Of a stretch of DNA of 64,000 bases, positions 1 through 7,676 are shown piece after piece; positions within the stretch are counted from its first letter, which is position 1, and each line of letters begins with the position of its first letter. The stretch spans positions 1 through 64,000 of the forward strand of contig NZ_PDWO01000006.1 of assembly GCF_010211765.1 (NCBI RefSeq), in the 5' to 3' direction. Origin of the DNA: Pseudoxanthomonas kaohsiungensis (GTDB lineage: Bacteria; Pseudomonadota; Gammaproteobacteria; Xanthomonadales; Xanthomonadaceae). A model generated the notes under the pieces. That model saw only the letters and a program-made list of their open reading frames with translations, ran no database searches and had not been told where the DNA came from. The position numbers and the translations under genes were made by a program.

Positions 1-46
1 CCCCACCGGCGTAGAGCGGGGCAAGCCCCGCTCTACGCCGGTGGGG
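1..46. repeat. GTAG-type palindromic repeat (perfect 22-bp arms)
   Basis: Two perfectly complementary 22-nt arms flank a 2-nt AA loop. The core reads GTAGAGCGGGGC / GCCCCGCTCTAC, and the same core recurs near 9.8 and 47.6 kb. The tetranucleotide GTAG at the head and the GCGGGG stem resemble the SMAG family of REP elements known from Stenotrophomonas. The element touches the window edge and may continue leftward. Positions 47-137, up to the stop of the AraC gene, hold nothing else I recognise. Confidence 0.75.
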
Positions 47-137
47 GCCGCGGGAGGGCGGGAGCGGGCGGCGGGCCGCGCCCGCGGATGGCGTGGCCGG
101 GCGGCAAGCCACCCCGCGCGTCGGAGCGGCTGGACCG

Positions 138-887
138 TCAGTCCCGGCGCAGGGCCCGGTATTCGCTCGGGGTCATGCCCACCAGTGCCACGAACCGGCG
201 GGTGAAGGCGCTCTGGTCGCCGAACCCGCAGGCCTGGGCGATCGAGGCGATGCTGCCGGGGCCGTGCAGCCGGTGCATCGCGGCCTGGATCCGGATCCGG
301 GTCAGCAGTTGCAGCGGCGCCAGCTGGAACACCTTCTGGAAGGTGCGCTCCAGCTTGGACTCGGAGAAGCCGGTGATCGCCAGCAGGTCCTGGACGCGGA
401 CGTTCTCGGCGTAGTGCCGGTTCATGTGGACCAGCGCTTCCCGCAGCGAGCGGTAATCGGCCTCCAGGCCCTCGCGGCTGGCCAGGTCGCGGGAGATCCC
501 GATCAGCCCGATGACCTCGCCGTCGCGCAGCAGCGGCCGCTTGCAGGTCAGGCACCAGCCGGGCTCCTGGTCGGGGAACAGCTGCAGCTCGAGCAGGTTG
601 TCGATCACCGCCCCCTCCAGCACCTGCTGGTCCTGCAGGCCGTAGGTGGCGCCCAGGCCGCCCGGGTACACCTCGCTGGCGCGCCGGCCGATGATGTCCC
701 GGCGCGAGCGCAGCCCCAGCCGGCGCAGCATGGTGGCGTTGACATGGGTGTAGCGGCCTTCCCGGTCCTTGATGAAGAACAGGACGTCGGGGATCGAGTC
801 GAACAGGGCCTCGACCTCGGCGGCGTCCACGGTCGGCAGGGCAGGCTTCACGTCGCGGCGGCGCAGGTCTTTCCGGGGAGGCGTCAT
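138..887 (-). CDS. PAS-domain AraC-family transcriptional regulator
   Basis: This 249-residue protein has a PAS sensor domain at about residues 25-135 (FFIKDREGRYTHVN and IGLIGISRDLAS are typical PAS strands). A C-terminal AraC DNA-binding domain follows at about 150-249, with two helix-turn-helices and the family-typical ending FGDQSAFTRRF...GMTPSEYR. AraC proteins with an N-terminal PAS domain probably sense a small ligand or redox state through the PAS fold; the ligand cannot be read from sequence. The gene diverges from the cytochrome oxidase cluster, so a role in oxidase control is possible but only inferred. The 180 bp between the two are extremely GC-rich apart from one promoter-like patch. 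Confidence 0.9.
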   Translation of the reverse strand: MTPPRKDLRRRDVKPALPTVDAAEVEALFDSIPDVLFFIKDREGRYTHVNATMLRRLGLRSRRDIIGRRASEVYPGGLGATYGLQDQQVLEGAVIDNLLELQLFPDQEPGWCLTCKRPLLRDGEVIGLIGISRDLASREGLEADYRSLREALVHMNRHYAENVRVQDLLAITGFSESKLERTFQKVFQLAPLQLLTRIRIQAAMHRLHGPGSIASIAQACGFGDQSAFTRRFVALVGMTPSEYRALRRD

Positions 888-999
888 TCTAGGGCCGGCG
901 GCGGGCCGGAGCGGCCGCCCGCCTCGCGCCGGCGCTGCGCGGGCGGCCGTGGCGGCCCGCCAGGGCGGGCCCGCGCGGCCTGCGCCGGATCAATGCAAG

Positions 1000-1029
1000 T
1001 TGCCGCTGGATATGCCCAACGCTTACCAT
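1000..1029 (+). promoter_or_regulatory. Candidate promoter of the DUF2244/cox cluster
   Basis: TTGCCG (1000-1005) and TACCAT (1024-1029) are separated by 18 bp and form the most AT-rich patch of the divergent region. Transcription would start near 1036. An alternative upstream ATG for the next gene (1012) lies inside this element, which supports the later start at 1069. This is a pattern match only. Confidence 0.35.
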
Positions 1030-1068
1030 CCCGATGTTTTCCGCAGGCGGCAAGCGGCGGTGGGCGGC

Positions 1069-1548
1069 ATGATCGAGGTGGTTCCGGGCAGGTCCGGCGA
1101 TGCCGGCGCGCAGTTGCGGCTGCGCCCGCCGCGGGCCCTGTCGGCCCGCCAGTTCAGGGGCCTGTTCGCCGCGCTCTCGGGGGCGATGTGGCTGGTGGCC
1201 GGGCTCGGCTGGCTGGCCGGCAACGTCTTCGCACCGGCCTTCGCCCTGCTGCACAGCGCGGGGCTCGCGCTGGCGCTGCGCTGGCTGTGGCGCAGCGGGG
1301 AACGCGGCGAGGAGATCGCCATCGGCGCGGGGGCGGTGGAAGTCCGCCGCGGCGCCGATATCTTCTTCAGCGCCCATCCGCACTGGGTGCGGATGCAGCG
1401 GGAAGGGGACGACGGCAGGGTGATGCTGTCGTCCAGCGGCAGGCGGGTGGAGGTGGGCGCTTTCCTGGGCCCGGCCGAACGCTCGCAGCTGGCGGGGTGT
1501 TTGAAGCAATTCCTGGCGGCCGCCGATGGCGACGGCCGCAACCGATGA
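1069..1548 (+). CDS. DUF2244 family membrane protein
   Basis: This 159-residue protein starts MIEVVP, the usual beginning of DUF2244 proteins. Two hydrophobic segments at about residues 30-65 (FRGLFAALSGAMWLVAGLGW and the following stretch) probably form a membrane hairpin. A soluble C-terminal half follows, with beta-rich sequence such as WVRMQREGDDGRVMLSS. DUF2244 genes are often found just upstream of coxB in proteobacteria, as here (19 bp before coxB), so a role linked to the oxidase or respiratory membrane is likely, but no biochemical function is known to me. The start at 1069 is preferred over 1012 because of family length and the promoter-like element upstream. Confidence 0.75.
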   Translation: MIEVVPGRSGDAGAQLRLRPPRALSARQFRGLFAALSGAMWLVAGLGWLAGNVFAPAFALLHSAGLALALRWLWRSGERGEEIAIGAGAVEVRRGADIFFSAHPHWVRMQREGDDGRVMLSSSGRRVEVGAFLGPAERSQLAGCLKQFLAAADGDGRNR

Positions 1549-1567
1549 CGCAACCAGGGTCTAGGCA

Positions 1568-2506
1568 ATGATGCAAGCGAAGGGATGGTGGAAGCGGTGG
1601 ATGGCGGCAGGCGCGCTGTTGGCGGCGCCGGCGCTGGCCTGGGCCCAGTCGGCGGACCCGCACCGCTGGCAGCTGAACATGGGGCGCGGCGTGACCGCCT
1701 CCTCGCAGAACGCCTATGAAGCCCACATGATCGTGCTGATCGTCTGCGTGGTCATCGGCGTCATCGTGTTCGGCGCGATGGGCTACGCGATGTTCAAGTT
1801 CCGCCGCTCCAAGGGCGCGGTCGCGGCGCAGTTCAGCCACAACACCACCGCCGAGGTGATCTGGACGGTGATCCCGGTGCTGATCCTGATCGCGATGGCG
1901 TGGCCGGCCACGGCCAAGCTGATCGCGATGTACGACACCCGCAATTCCGAGATGACGGTAAAGGTCACCGGCTACCAGTGGATGTGGAAGTACGAGTACC
2001 TGGGCGAGGGCGTGGCCTTCACCAGCCGGCTGGACCGCGAGTCCGACCGCATCCGCCAGAGCGGCGAGCAGCCGACCCACGAGGCGAACCCGCACTACCT
2101 GCTGGACGTGGACAACCGCCTGGTGCTGCCGGTGGACACCAAGGTCCGCTTCGTCATCACCGCCGACGACGTGATCCACGCCTGGTGGGTGCCGGCCCTG
2201 GGCTGGAAGCAGGACGCCATCCCGGGCCTGATCAACGAGGCCTGGACCGAGATCAAGGAGCCCGGCGTGTACCGCGGCCAGTGCGCCGAGCTGTGCGGCA
2301 AGGACCACGGCTTCATGCCGATCGTGGTCGAGGCGGTCTCGAAGGACGAGTTCGCGCGCTGGCTGGCGGCGAAGAAGCCGGCCCCGGCCGCGCCGCCTGC
2401 CGCCGAGGCGCCGGCCCCGGCGGCCGAAGCGCCGGCCGACGCCGCCACGCCGGCCGACGCCGCGCCGCAGGATGCCGCGCCCGAAGGCGCCGCCGCGCAG
2501 GGCTGA
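1568..2506 (+). CDS. coxB: Cytochrome c oxidase subunit II
   Basis: Subunit II of an aa3-type oxidase takes electrons from cytochrome c at its periplasmic CuA centre. The 312-residue protein has a signal peptide ending near AWAQ (residue 27), two membrane helices (about 52-76 and 94-118) and a CuA cupredoxin domain. The CuA ligands are visible: His204 (VIHAWW), then Cys239, Cys243, His247 and Met250 in GQCAELCGKDHGFM. No heme c motif follows, so it is not a caa3 fusion. The last 45 residues are an Ala/Pro-rich low-complexity tail. It is followed 65 bp later by coxA and is clearly the same operon. Confidence 0.97.
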   Translation: MMQAKGWWKRWMAAGALLAAPALAWAQSADPHRWQLNMGRGVTASSQNAYEAHMIVLIVCVVIGVIVFGAMGYAMFKFRRSKGAVAAQFSHNTTAEVIWTVIPVLILIAMAWPATAKLIAMYDTRNSEMTVKVTGYQWMWKYEYLGEGVAFTSRLDRESDRIRQSGEQPTHEANPHYLLDVDNRLVLPVDTKVRFVITADDVIHAWWVPALGWKQDAIPGLINEAWTEIKEPGVYRGQCAELCGKDHGFMPIVVEAVSKDEFARWLAAKKPAPAAPPAAEAPAPAAEAPADAATPADAAPQDAAPEGAAAQG

Positions 2507-2571
2507 TCCGACGAACACGCAACGGCCGCCGCGCGGCCGCCACGCAAACGCATTCCAGAGGTAGCAACGCC

Positions 2572-4185
2572 ATGGCCCATTCCGCCGCCGGACACCACGA
2601 CGACCACCACGGCCACAAGCAGGGGTTCTTCGAGCGCTGGTTCTTCTCCACGAACCACAAGGACATCGGCACGCTGTACCTGCTGTTCTCCTTCACCATG
2701 TTCATCATCGGCGCGGCCATGTCGGTGGTGATCCGCGCCGAGCTGATGAAGCCGGGCCTGCAGTTCGTCAGCCCCGAGTTCTTCAACCAGATGACCACGG
2801 TGCACGCGCTGGTCATGATCTTCGGCGGCGTGATGCCGGCCTTCGTCGGCCTGGCCAACTGGATGATCCCGCTGCAGGTCGGCGCGCCTGACATGGCGCT
2901 GCCGCGCATGAACAACTGGTCCTTCTGGATCATGCCGTTCGCGTTCACCCTGCTGCTGATGACGCTGTTCCTGCCCGGCGGCGCCCCGGCCGGCGGCTGG
3001 ACGCTGTACCCGCCGCTGTCGCTGCAGGGCGGCTACAACGTGGCGTTCACGATCTTCGCCATCCACATGATGGGCGTCAGCTCGATCATGGGCGCGATCA
3101 ACATCATCGCCACCGTGCTGAACATGCGCGCCCCGGGCCTGGACCTGCTGAAGATGCCGATCTTCTGCTGGACCTGGCTGATCACCGCGTTCCTGCTGAT
3201 CGCGGTCATGCCGGTGCTGGCCGGCGCGGTGACCATGCTGCTGACCGACAAGTTCTTCGGGACGAGCTTCTTCAATGCGGCCGGCGGCGGCGACCCGGTG
3301 ATGTTCCAGCACATCTTCTGGTTCTTCGGCCATCCCGAGGTCTACATCATGATCCTGCCCGCCTTCGGCGTGGTCAGCGAGATCATCCCGACCTTCAGCC
3401 GCAAGCCGCTGTTCGGCTACCAGGCCATGGTCTACGCGACCGCCTCGATCGCGTTCCTGTCGTTCATCGTCTGGGCCCACCACATGTTCACCGTGGGCAT
3501 GCCGCTGGGCGGCGAGATCTACTTCATGTTCGCCACGATGCTGATCGCGGTGCCCACCGGCGTGAAGGTGTTCAACTGGGTCAGCACGATGTGGAAGGGC
3601 TCGCTCACCTTCGAATCGCCGATGCTGTGGTCGGTGGCCTTCGTGATCCTGTTCACCATCGGCGGCTTCTCCGGCCTGATGCTGGCGATCGTGCCGGCCG
3701 ACTTCCAGTACCACGACACCTACTTCGTGGTCGCGCACTTCCACTACGTGCTGGTGACCGGCGCGGTGTTCGCGCTGATCGCCGCGGTCTACTACTGGTG
3801 GCCGAAGTGGACCGGCCGCATGTACAGCGAGAAGGCGGCCAAGTTCCACTTCTGGTGGACGATGGTGTTCGTCAACCTGCTGTTCTTCCCGCAGCACTTC
3901 CTCGGCCTGGCCGGCATGCCGCGCCGCATCCCGGACTACAACGTGGTGTTCGCCGACTGGAACCTGGTCAGCTCGATCGGCGCGTTCGGCATGTTCGTCA
4001 CCCCGTTCATGATGGCGGCGATCCTGTGGCACTCGCTGCGCAACGGCGCCAAGGCCGAAGCGCGCGCCTGGGAATCGGCGCGCGGCCTGGAGTGGACCGT
4101 GCCGTCGCCGGCGCCGCACCACACCTTCGCCACCCCGCCGGTGATCAAGGATGGCGACCTGGCCCACGGCGACGTGAGCCATTGA
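2572..4185 (+). CDS. coxA: Cytochrome c oxidase subunit I
   Basis: This is the catalytic subunit, which reduces oxygen at a heme a3-CuB site and pumps protons. At 537 residues it has normal family length with about 12 membrane helices. Visible ligands are His78 (TVHALVMIF, heme a), the His254-Tyr258 pair in GHPEVY (CuB and cross-linked Tyr), His303-His304 (AHHMFTVG, CuB), and His389 and His391 in VAHFHYV (heme a3 and heme a). The N-terminus carries a His-rich cytoplasmic stretch (about residues 8-15) that could bind metal. The ATG at 2572 follows an AGAGGT ribosome-binding site. The following 96 bp hold two small hairpins. Confidence 0.98.
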   Translation: MAHSAAGHHDDHHGHKQGFFERWFFSTNHKDIGTLYLLFSFTMFIIGAAMSVVIRAELMKPGLQFVSPEFFNQMTTVHALVMIFGGVMPAFVGLANWMIPLQVGAPDMALPRMNNWSFWIMPFAFTLLLMTLFLPGGAPAGGWTLYPPLSLQGGYNVAFTIFAIHMMGVSSIMGAINIIATVLNMRAPGLDLLKMPIFCWTWLITAFLLIAVMPVLAGAVTMLLTDKFFGTSFFNAAGGGDPVMFQHIFWFFGHPEVYIMILPAFGVVSEIIPTFSRKPLFGYQAMVYATASIAFLSFIVWAHHMFTVGMPLGGEIYFMFATMLIAVPTGVKVFNWVSTMWKGSLTFESPMLWSVAFVILFTIGGFSGLMLAIVPADFQYHDTYFVVAHFHYVLVTGAVFALIAAVYYWWPKWTGRMYSEKAAKFHFWWTMVFVNLLFFPQHFLGLAGMPRRIPDYNVVFADWNLVSSIGAFGMFVTPFMMAAILWHSLRNGAKAEARAWESARGLEWTVPSPAPHHTFATPPVIKDGDLAHGDVSH

Positions 4186-4204
4186 GGCGAGTCCCTCGCA
4201 AGAG

Positions 4205-4256
4205 CCCGCACATCCATGTGCGGGGTATCAAATGTAGGAGCCGATTCATCGGCGAC
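4205..4256. repeat. Hairpin plus GTAG-type repeat between coxA and the small assembly gene
   Basis: A perfect 8-bp hairpin (4205-4212 with 4217-4224, loop TCCA) is followed by a second element at 4234-4256 that begins GTAGGAGCC and ends GGCGAC, with the stem GCCGAT/ATCGGC. The second matches the GTAGGAGCC...GGCGAC repeat common in Xanthomonadaceae intergenic regions. Neither is followed by a T-run, so an mRNA-stability or processing role is more likely than termination. Confidence 0.55.
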
Positions 4257-4281
4257 ACGAGCAACTGAGAAGCACGGACCC

Positions 4282-4416
4282 ATGACCGCACCGGGCAACC
4301 ACAACCAGGACAGCGCGCAGCGGCGCAAGGGCGTGGTGCGCACGGCGCTGGTGCTGGGCGTGGTCGCGCTGGCGATCTACGTGGGCTTCATCCTGTCGGG
4401 CGTGCTCAACGCATGA
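4282..4416 (+). CDS. Small cytochrome oxidase assembly protein, single membrane helix
   Basis: This 44-residue protein has a short polar N-terminus (MTAPGNHNQDSAQRRKG) and one transmembrane helix (about residues 20-41, VVRTALVLGVVALAIYVGF). Small single-helix proteins at this position between coxA and ctaG are usually annotated as cytochrome oxidase small assembly protein. Its stop overlaps the start of ctaG (ATGA at 4413-4416), so the two are translationally coupled. It presumably assists Cox11/CtaG; this is inferred from position. An earlier in-frame ATG at 4216 lies within the repeat region and is unlikely to be used. Confidence 0.8.
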   Translation: MTAPGNHNQDSAQRRKGVVRTALVLGVVALAIYVGFILSGVLNA

Positions 4417-5018
4417 GCCAGGCGCAGTCCCCGGCCAGGCGTGGCGCCGGTTGGCTGAAGCTGGCAGGCGTGGCCGTGCTCGCGTTCGCGTTCACCTTCT
4501 CGCTGGTCCCGCTGTACCGGATCGCGTGCGAGAAGGTGTTCGGCATCCGCCTGGAGGGCGGCACCGGTCAGGCCCGTGCCGGCGCCGCCGCCGCGGCCGG
4601 CGCGGCCGAGCGGCAGTCGCGCACCGTCAGGGTGCAGTTCGACGGCGGGGTCAATTCGAAGCTGCCGTGGGCGTTCGAGCCCGAGCAGCTGACCATGGAT
4701 GTGGTGCCGGGCGAACTCAACGAGGCGCTGTACTTCGCCCGCAACGACGGCGACCGGCCGATCGTCGGCAGCGCGGTGCCCTCGGTGGCGCCCGCGCGTG
4801 CCTCGGCCCATTTCACCAAGACCGAGTGCTTCTGCTTCACCGCCCAGACCCTGCAGCCGGGCGAGAAGCGCGACATGCCGGTGCGCTTCATCGTCGACCC
4901 GGACCTGCCGGACGACGTCAGGACGATCACCCTGTCCTACACTTTCTTCAAGAACGAGGACCTGACCGCGCGACTGGGCGCGGCGCAGGCCACCAACGCG
5001 CCGCACGCGGCGCCCTGA
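4413..5018 (+). CDS. ctaG: Cytochrome c oxidase assembly protein CtaG/Cox11
   Basis: Cox11/CtaG delivers copper to the CuB site of subunit I. The 201-residue protein has one N-terminal membrane anchor (about residues 15-35) and a periplasmic immunoglobulin-like domain. The copper-binding CFCF motif is at residues 139-142 (TECFCFTAQTL), and Cys39 just after the membrane helix is the other conserved cysteine. A non-conserved Ala/Gly-rich insert lies at about 55-67. The start overlaps the preceding small gene, and coxC follows after 19 bp. Confidence 0.96.
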   Translation: MSQAQSPARRGAGWLKLAGVAVLAFAFTFSLVPLYRIACEKVFGIRLEGGTGQARAGAAAAAGAAERQSRTVRVQFDGGVNSKLPWAFEPEQLTMDVVPGELNEALYFARNDGDRPIVGSAVPSVAPARASAHFTKTECFCFTAQTLQPGEKRDMPVRFIVDPDLPDDVRTITLSYTFFKNEDLTARLGAAQATNAPHAAP

Positions 5019-5037
5019 CGAGCACGGAACCACCGCC

Positions 5038-5907
5038 ATGGCCCAACCGCAGACGGACCACTACTTCGTACCGACCCACAGCAAGGCGCCGATCATGGCC
5101 TCGGTCGCGCTGTTCACGCTGATGATCGGCGTGGCCAGCTGGCTCAACGGCCTCGGCTGGGGCAAGTGGGTGTTCTTCACCGGCGTGGCCGCGATGCTGG
5201 CGGTGCTGTTCTACTGGTTCAGCGAAGTGGTGCGCGAATCGCTGGCCGGCCACTACAACCGCCAGGTCGACGTCTCGTTCCGGATGGGGATGATCTGGTT
5301 CATCTTCTCCGAGGTGATGTTCTTCGCCGCGTTCTTCGGCGCGCTGTTCTACGCCCGGCTCCTGGCCCTGCCATGGCTCGGCGGCGAAGGCGACGGCGTG
5401 ATGACCAACGCCCTGCTGTGGGACGGTTATTCCGCCGCCTGGCCGACCGCCGGCCCGGGCCAGGTCGGTGGCCAGTTCCAGACCATCCCGGCCTGGGGCC
5501 TGCCGCTGCTCAACACCCTGATCCTGCTGACCTCCGGCGTGACCCTGACCATCGCCCACCACGCGCTCAAGGCCAATGCCCGCCGCCAGGTGCTGCTGTG
5601 GCTGGGCCTGACGGTCCTGCTCGGCCTGCTGTTCCTGTTCTTCCAGGCCGAGGAGTACATCCACGCCTACAAGGAGCTGAACCTGACCCTGGGTTCGGGC
5701 ATCTACGGCTCGACCTTCTTCATGCTCACCGGCTTCCACGGCGCGCACGTGCTGCTGGGCACGATCATGCTGGCGATCATGTGGCTGCGGGTGGCCAAGG
5801 GCCACTTCACCCCCGACAACCATTTCGCCTTCGAAGCGGCCGCGTGGTACTGGCACTTCGTGGACGTGGTCTGGCTGGCGCTGTTCCTGTTCGTCTACGT
5901 GCTCTAA
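5038..5907 (+). CDS. coxC: Cytochrome c oxidase subunit III
   Basis: Subunit III stabilises the catalytic core and binds lipid, and has no redox centres. The 289-residue protein has the standard seven helices. Family landmarks are FRMGMIWFIFSEVMFF, FFQAEEY, TFFMLTGFHGAHVL and the C-terminal AAWYWHFVDVVWLALFLFVY. It is the last oxidase structural gene before a strong hairpin terminator. The assembly genes continue after a short interruption by an opposite-strand gene. Confidence 0.97.
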   Translation: MAQPQTDHYFVPTHSKAPIMASVALFTLMIGVASWLNGLGWGKWVFFTGVAAMLAVLFYWFSEVVRESLAGHYNRQVDVSFRMGMIWFIFSEVMFFAAFFGALFYARLLALPWLGGEGDGVMTNALLWDGYSAAWPTAGPGQVGGQFQTIPAWGLPLLNTLILLTSGVTLTIAHHALKANARRQVLLWLGLTVLLGLLFLFFQAEEYIHAYKELNLTLGSGIYGSTFFMLTGFHGAHVLLGTIMLAIMWLRVAKGHFTPDNHFAFEAAAWYWHFVDVVWLALFLFVYVL

Positions 5908-5968
5908 GGGCGGGATTCGGGAGCTGGGATCCGGGTTTCGCAGACGCGAACCGCGCAGTCCCCCCCTC

Positions 5969-5991
5969 AAGGGCGCCCTCGCGGCGCCCTT
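5969..5991. terminator. Hairpin terminator after coxC
   Basis: A perfect 9-bp stem (AAGGGCGCC with GGCGCCCTT) around a 5-nt loop is followed on the plus strand by TGGCTTTTC. It lies 61 bp after the coxC stop and before the end of the opposite-strand DUF2909 gene, so it could terminate transcription from both sides. Confidence 0.7.
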
Positions 5992-6039
5992 GGCTTTTCA
6001 CCCATCCCGAATTCCCGATGCCGTATGCCGGGGGCCGAT

Positions 6040-6258
6040 TCAGCCGCCGACGCCGTGCGGCTGGATAACCCCGGTCCAGATGCCGAGGATGACCAGCAGG
6101 ATCAGCGCCACCGACAGGCCGATGCGGCGGGTGAGCGCATTGACCGTGCGCTTGCTCTGGCCGCGGTCGACCAGCAGGTAGTACAGGGCCGAGCCGAGGT
6201 TCCAGAGGATGACGAGCAGGAACGCCACCACCAGCAGGGTCTTGAGCGAATCGTTCAT
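6040..6258 (-). CDS. Twin transmembrane protein, DUF2909 family
   Basis: This 72-residue protein is almost entirely two transmembrane helices (about residues 6-28 and 46-63) joined by a short charged loop (VDRGQSKRTVNALTRR). DUF2909 genes are commonly found antiparallel between cox subunit III and surf1 in gammaproteobacteria, exactly as here, which suggests a conserved though uncharacterised link to the oxidase. It diverges from surf1, with starts 69 bp apart. The function is unknown. Confidence 0.8.
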   Translation of the reverse strand: MNDSLKTLLVVAFLLVILWNLGSALYYLLVDRGQSKRTVNALTRRIGLSVALILLVILGIWTGVIQPHGVGG

Positions 6259-6327
6259 GGCGCGGGCCTCGGCGGCGACGTGGATGCAGTGCCCGGCATT
6301 ATCGCAGGCACGCACGGGCCTGGCGCG

Positions 6328-7053
6328 ATGAGCAGCCGACGCCTGCCATTGTGGGCCGGCTGGCTGCTGGCGCTGGCCGTGGCGGCGGCGTGCGCCTCGC
6401 TGGGCGCATGGCAGCTGCAGCGCATGCACGCCAAGCAGGCCCAGGTGGATGCCGCCGCGCAGGTCCTGGCCGACCGCCGAGCCGATCCGTTGTCCGCCGC
6501 GGCCGATCCGGCGAGCGCGCGCGGCTACCGGTGGTCCGCCGGGGAGGGCGCGTTCCTGCCGTTGCCGGCGGTGCTGCTGGACAACCAGAACCGTGGTGGT
6601 CGCGCGGGCGTGCATGCGTACCGGGTGTTCCAGCCGCGGGCGGAGCACGCCACGCCGCTGCTGGTCGACCTGGGCTGGCTGCCGCTTCCGGGCGACCGCC
6701 GCCTGCCCGACGTGCCGCGGCCGCCGGCCACGCGCGTGGCCGGGCTGCTGGCGCCGCCGCCCTCGCCGGGCCTGGTCGCGCCGGTGCTCGAGGTGCAGGC
6801 CGATGGCACGCTGCTGGCCGTGGTGCTGGAGCCGGCGGCAGTGGCGGATGCGCTGGGCCTGCCCGCGCTGGCGCCGCGCGTGCTGCGGCTGGACCCCGAC
6901 CTGCCCATGGGCTACGCGCGGGACCTGGAAGTGCTGGCCAACACGCTGCCGCCGGAGCGCCACCTGGGCTATGCCGTGCAGTGGTTCGCCCTGTCCGCGG
7001 CGGTGCTGGTGATCGCGCTGCTGCTTACGCTGCGGGCCCGTCGCCGGCGCTGA
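6328..7053 (+). CDS. SURF1 family cytochrome oxidase biogenesis protein
   Basis: SURF1 (Shy1 in yeast) helps insert heme a into subunit I. The 241-residue protein has the expected layout: an N-terminal helix ending in the signature LGAWQLQR (about residues 24-31), a periplasmic domain, and a C-terminal helix (about 212-232). LLDNQNRGGRAGVHAYRVF and VDLGWLPLPGDR are recognisable SURF1 blocks. The start at 6328 begins a basic-then-hydrophobic N-terminus. It heads the second half of the oxidase cluster. Confidence 0.93.
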   Translation: MSSRRLPLWAGWLLALAVAAACASLGAWQLQRMHAKQAQVDAAAQVLADRRADPLSAAADPASARGYRWSAGEGAFLPLPAVLLDNQNRGGRAGVHAYRVFQPRAEHATPLLVDLGWLPLPGDRRLPDVPRPPATRVAGLLAPPPSPGLVAPVLEVQADGTLLAVVLEPAAVADALGLPALAPRVLRLDPDLPMGYARDLEVLANTLPPERHLGYAVQWFALSAAVLVIALLLTLRARRRR

Positions 7054-7090
7054 GTCCGTCGATAGCGCGTGTCGTGCGAAAATCCCGCCC

Positions 7091-7663
7091 ATGAACCTGC
7101 CTGCCCCCGATCCTGCCCGCACCCGCCGCGGGCGCCTGATGCTGGTCGCGTTGTTCCTCCTGTTCTTCGGCAGCGCCGCCGGTGCCGGCCTGCTGCGCCT
7201 CAGCGGCTGGATGCCCGCGGGCCTGAAGAACCACGGCGAGCTGTTGCAGCCGCCGGCCGACCTGCGCGAAATGCGCCCGTTGCTCGCCGACGGCACGCCC
7301 TACGAATGGAACCCCGCGTCCCGCACCTGGCGGATCGCAGTCGCGCCGCCGGCCGGATGCGCGGCCGACTGCGGGCACCTGCTCGCCGAACTGGACAAGG
7401 TGTGGCGGCTGTTCGGCCACAACGCCGACAAGGTCGAGATCCTCTGGCTGGGCCCCTTGCCGCCCGGAGCACCCGCGTTGCCCGAGTTGCGGCCGCTGCG
7501 CGCTGACGACACGCTGCGCGCGGCCCTGCCGCGCGCCGACGACCCGGCCGGCATCCCGCTGTACGTGATCGATCCCAACGGCTTCGTGATCCTGCGCTAT
7601 CCGCCGCAGGCCGACCCGGCCGGCATCCGTACCGATGTCGCCCGCCTGCTGAAACTCAAGTGA
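7091..7663 (+). CDS. Membrane-anchored SCO-like thioredoxin-fold protein with CxxxC
   Basis: This 190-residue protein has one N-terminal membrane helix (about residues 15-36) followed by a periplasmic domain. A CxxxC motif (Cys90-AAD-Cys94, in GCAADCGHLL) and a later DPNGFVILRYPP stretch recall the SCO/peroxiredoxin fold, where the CxxxC pair binds copper or acts as a thiol reductase. Overall similarity to SCO is weak. Its place between surf1 and ctaA makes oxidase assembly the natural inference, perhaps copper or thiol handling at CuA. The family often appears at this locus as a hypothetical protein. Confidence 0.7.
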   Translation: MNLPAPDPARTRRGRLMLVALFLLFFGSAAGAGLLRLSGWMPAGLKNHGELLQPPADLREMRPLLADGTPYEWNPASRTWRIAVAPPAGCAADCGHLLAELDKVWRLFGHNADKVEILWLGPLPPGAPALPELRPLRADDTLRAALPRADDPAGIPLYVIDPNGFVILRYPPQADPAGIRTDVARLLKLK

Positions 7664-7676
7664 GGTCACTGCGCCG

